A stretch of 5,518 nucleotides of DNA from Deltaproteobacteria bacterium (lineage in GTDB: Bacteria > UBA10199 > JACPAL01 > JACOUP01), in contig JAUSKE010000202.1 in assembly GCA_030649435.1 (NCBI GenBank), positions 1 through 5,518 of the forward strand, read 5' to 3'. A model generated the notes under the pieces. That model saw nothing but the letters and a program-made list of their open reading frames with translations, searched no databases and was not told the DNA's origin. A program made the position numbers and the translations under genes. Each line of letters opens with the position of its first letter. Position 1 is the first letter of the stretch. Shown in pieces: positions 4,860 through 5,518 of this stretch.

Positions 4860-5494
4860 GAAGCACACTCCTTTCCGTCAAGACCACATTCAAAAGAAGC
4901 AGTAACGGGCGGAGGTTCCCACCCGGTGACCCTTTCAGGCTCCGCCCCTAAACGACGGCACTCGGACTCAACCCATTGGGTCAATTGTTCCCCCAGATAC
5001 CGATAAAAAGGGTGCGAATCGCGAACGAGGGAATCCCCAAAAAAGGAGCCCCATCGGCCCAGGTGGTCCGTCATAAATTTCGTTGCCGCCTCTTTGCAAA
5101 TGTTCGCATCAGCCTGCCGTCCCTTCTGAGACGCCGTTTCTTCCTTCAGGGTGAGCCAGAACATAAGTTCCAATTCGGCCCCGATGAAATCAACCCGCTC
5201 GTGGGCCAGATCTGAAACTTCAAAACCAAAAGCCCGGTAGAATCCGGCAATATCGGCAAGCCTCTGCGTTTTGAAAAAAACATCCTTGTGCCCATACTCC
5301 GTCTCATAAGGAGGCACTCCTCCGGCAACGGTCAGCGAAAAAAGACGGGTATGCTCCCGTTGAAGCTCTTCCAAGGAAACTGATTGAAGAATCTTTTTGA
5401 ACGGATCAATTTGGCGGATCCCCTCCACCCACGAGGCCTCCGGAATGCGTAAACAAACGGCAAGGAGTTTGTACATTGTCGATCGAAGGCTCAT
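4856..5494 (-). CDS. TorD/NarJ-family molybdoenzyme maturation chaperone
   Basis: A cytoplasmic chaperone of 212 residues, normal for the family, which binds the signal peptide or apo-form of a DMSO-reductase-family enzyme and assists cofactor insertion before Tat export. Family features: MYKLLAVCLRIPE (7-19, like the usual MYRLLS..FRYP start), EHTRLF (47-52), PPYETEYG (61-68, the conserved PPYES-type motif), and ERVDFIGAELELM (99-111, corresponding to the PDHI..ELEFM helix). The PPYE-type motif resembles NarJ/DmsD-like chaperones of respiratory molybdoenzymes, so I leave the gene symbol blank. AAGGAG lies 6 bases ahead of ATG 5494. The C-terminus carries two cysteines (C203 and C210 in CGLDGKECAS), which I do not recall as a family feature. 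It overlaps the hemerythrin gene by 4 bases. Its enzyme partner is probably encoded to the right of the window. Confidence 0.88.
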   Translation of the reverse strand: MSLRSTMYKLLAVCLRIPEASWVEGIRQIDPFKKILQSVSLEELQREHTRLFSLTVAGGVPPYETEYGHKDVFFKTQRLADIAGFYRAFGFEVSDLAHERVDFIGAELELMFWLTLKEETASQKGRQADANICKEAATKFMTDHLGRWGSFFGDSLVRDSHPFYRYLGEQLTQWVESECRRLGAEPERVTGWEPPPVTASFECGLDGKECAS

Positions 5495-5518
5495 TGGAGA
5501 CTCCTTAGGTATTCGACA
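5491..5518 (-). other. Possible C-terminal end of an upstream gene (VEYLRSLQ-stop)
   Basis: In the frame ending at 5491-5493 the coding strand reads VEYLRSLQ and then TGA, which overlaps the torD ATG as ATGA. The same junction style occurs twice more in this cluster, so an upstream gene may end here. The fragment is too short to assign. Another frame has TAA at 5505-5507 and is equally open to the window edge. Confidence 0.3.

Overview
The window is a piece of a bacterial molybdenum-cofactor (Moco) and molybdoenzyme-maturation cluster. All eight genes lie on the minus strand, so the reading order runs from right to left: a TorD/NarJ-type chaperone, a hemerythrin-like protein, a cobalamin-binding radical SAM enzyme, a very short TatA, MoeA, MoaD, MoaE, and MobA, which runs off the left edge. 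Coding density is very high. I see no RNA genes, insertion sequences or CRISPR arrays.

Layout. In the right block (5494 to 2714), torD overlaps the hemerythrin gene by 4 bases (ATGA), and the hemerythrin gene overlaps the radical SAM gene by 17 bases. An 80-base gap with a perfect 13-base dyad and an ideal ribosome binding site leads to tatA (2633 to 2460), a 57-codon gene. A 117-base gap follows with three consecutive stem-loops. The left block is moeA (GTG start at 2342), moaD (4-base ATGA overlap), moaE (GTG start one base after the moaD stop) and mobA (17-base overlap with moaE). Most internal starts look translationally coupled.

How the genes fit together. MoaD and MoaE form molybdopterin synthase, which sulfurates cPMP. 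MoeA inserts molybdenum. MobA adds GMP to give the guanine dinucleotide cofactor used by DMSO-reductase-family enzymes. The TorD-like protein is the kind of chaperone that holds such an enzyme until the cofactor is in place, and TatA belongs to the pore that exports folded, cofactor-loaded proteins. The cluster therefore reads as a support kit for an exported or membrane-bound bis-MGD enzyme, whose structural genes are probably just beyond the right edge (inference). The hemerythrin and the B12 radical SAM enzyme are the unexplained members. moaA, moaC, mogA and tatC are not in this window.

Organism. The TatA type, the gene order and the respiratory molybdoenzyme theme suggest an anaerobic or facultative bacterium with a Gram-negative type of physiology, perhaps from an uncultured Deltaproteobacteria-like or Nitrospirota-like lineage. 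This is a weak inference and nothing here fixes the taxon. The most notable non-genic structures are a 28-base palindrome inside the moeA coding sequence, read in frame, and the triple hairpin upstream of moeA.
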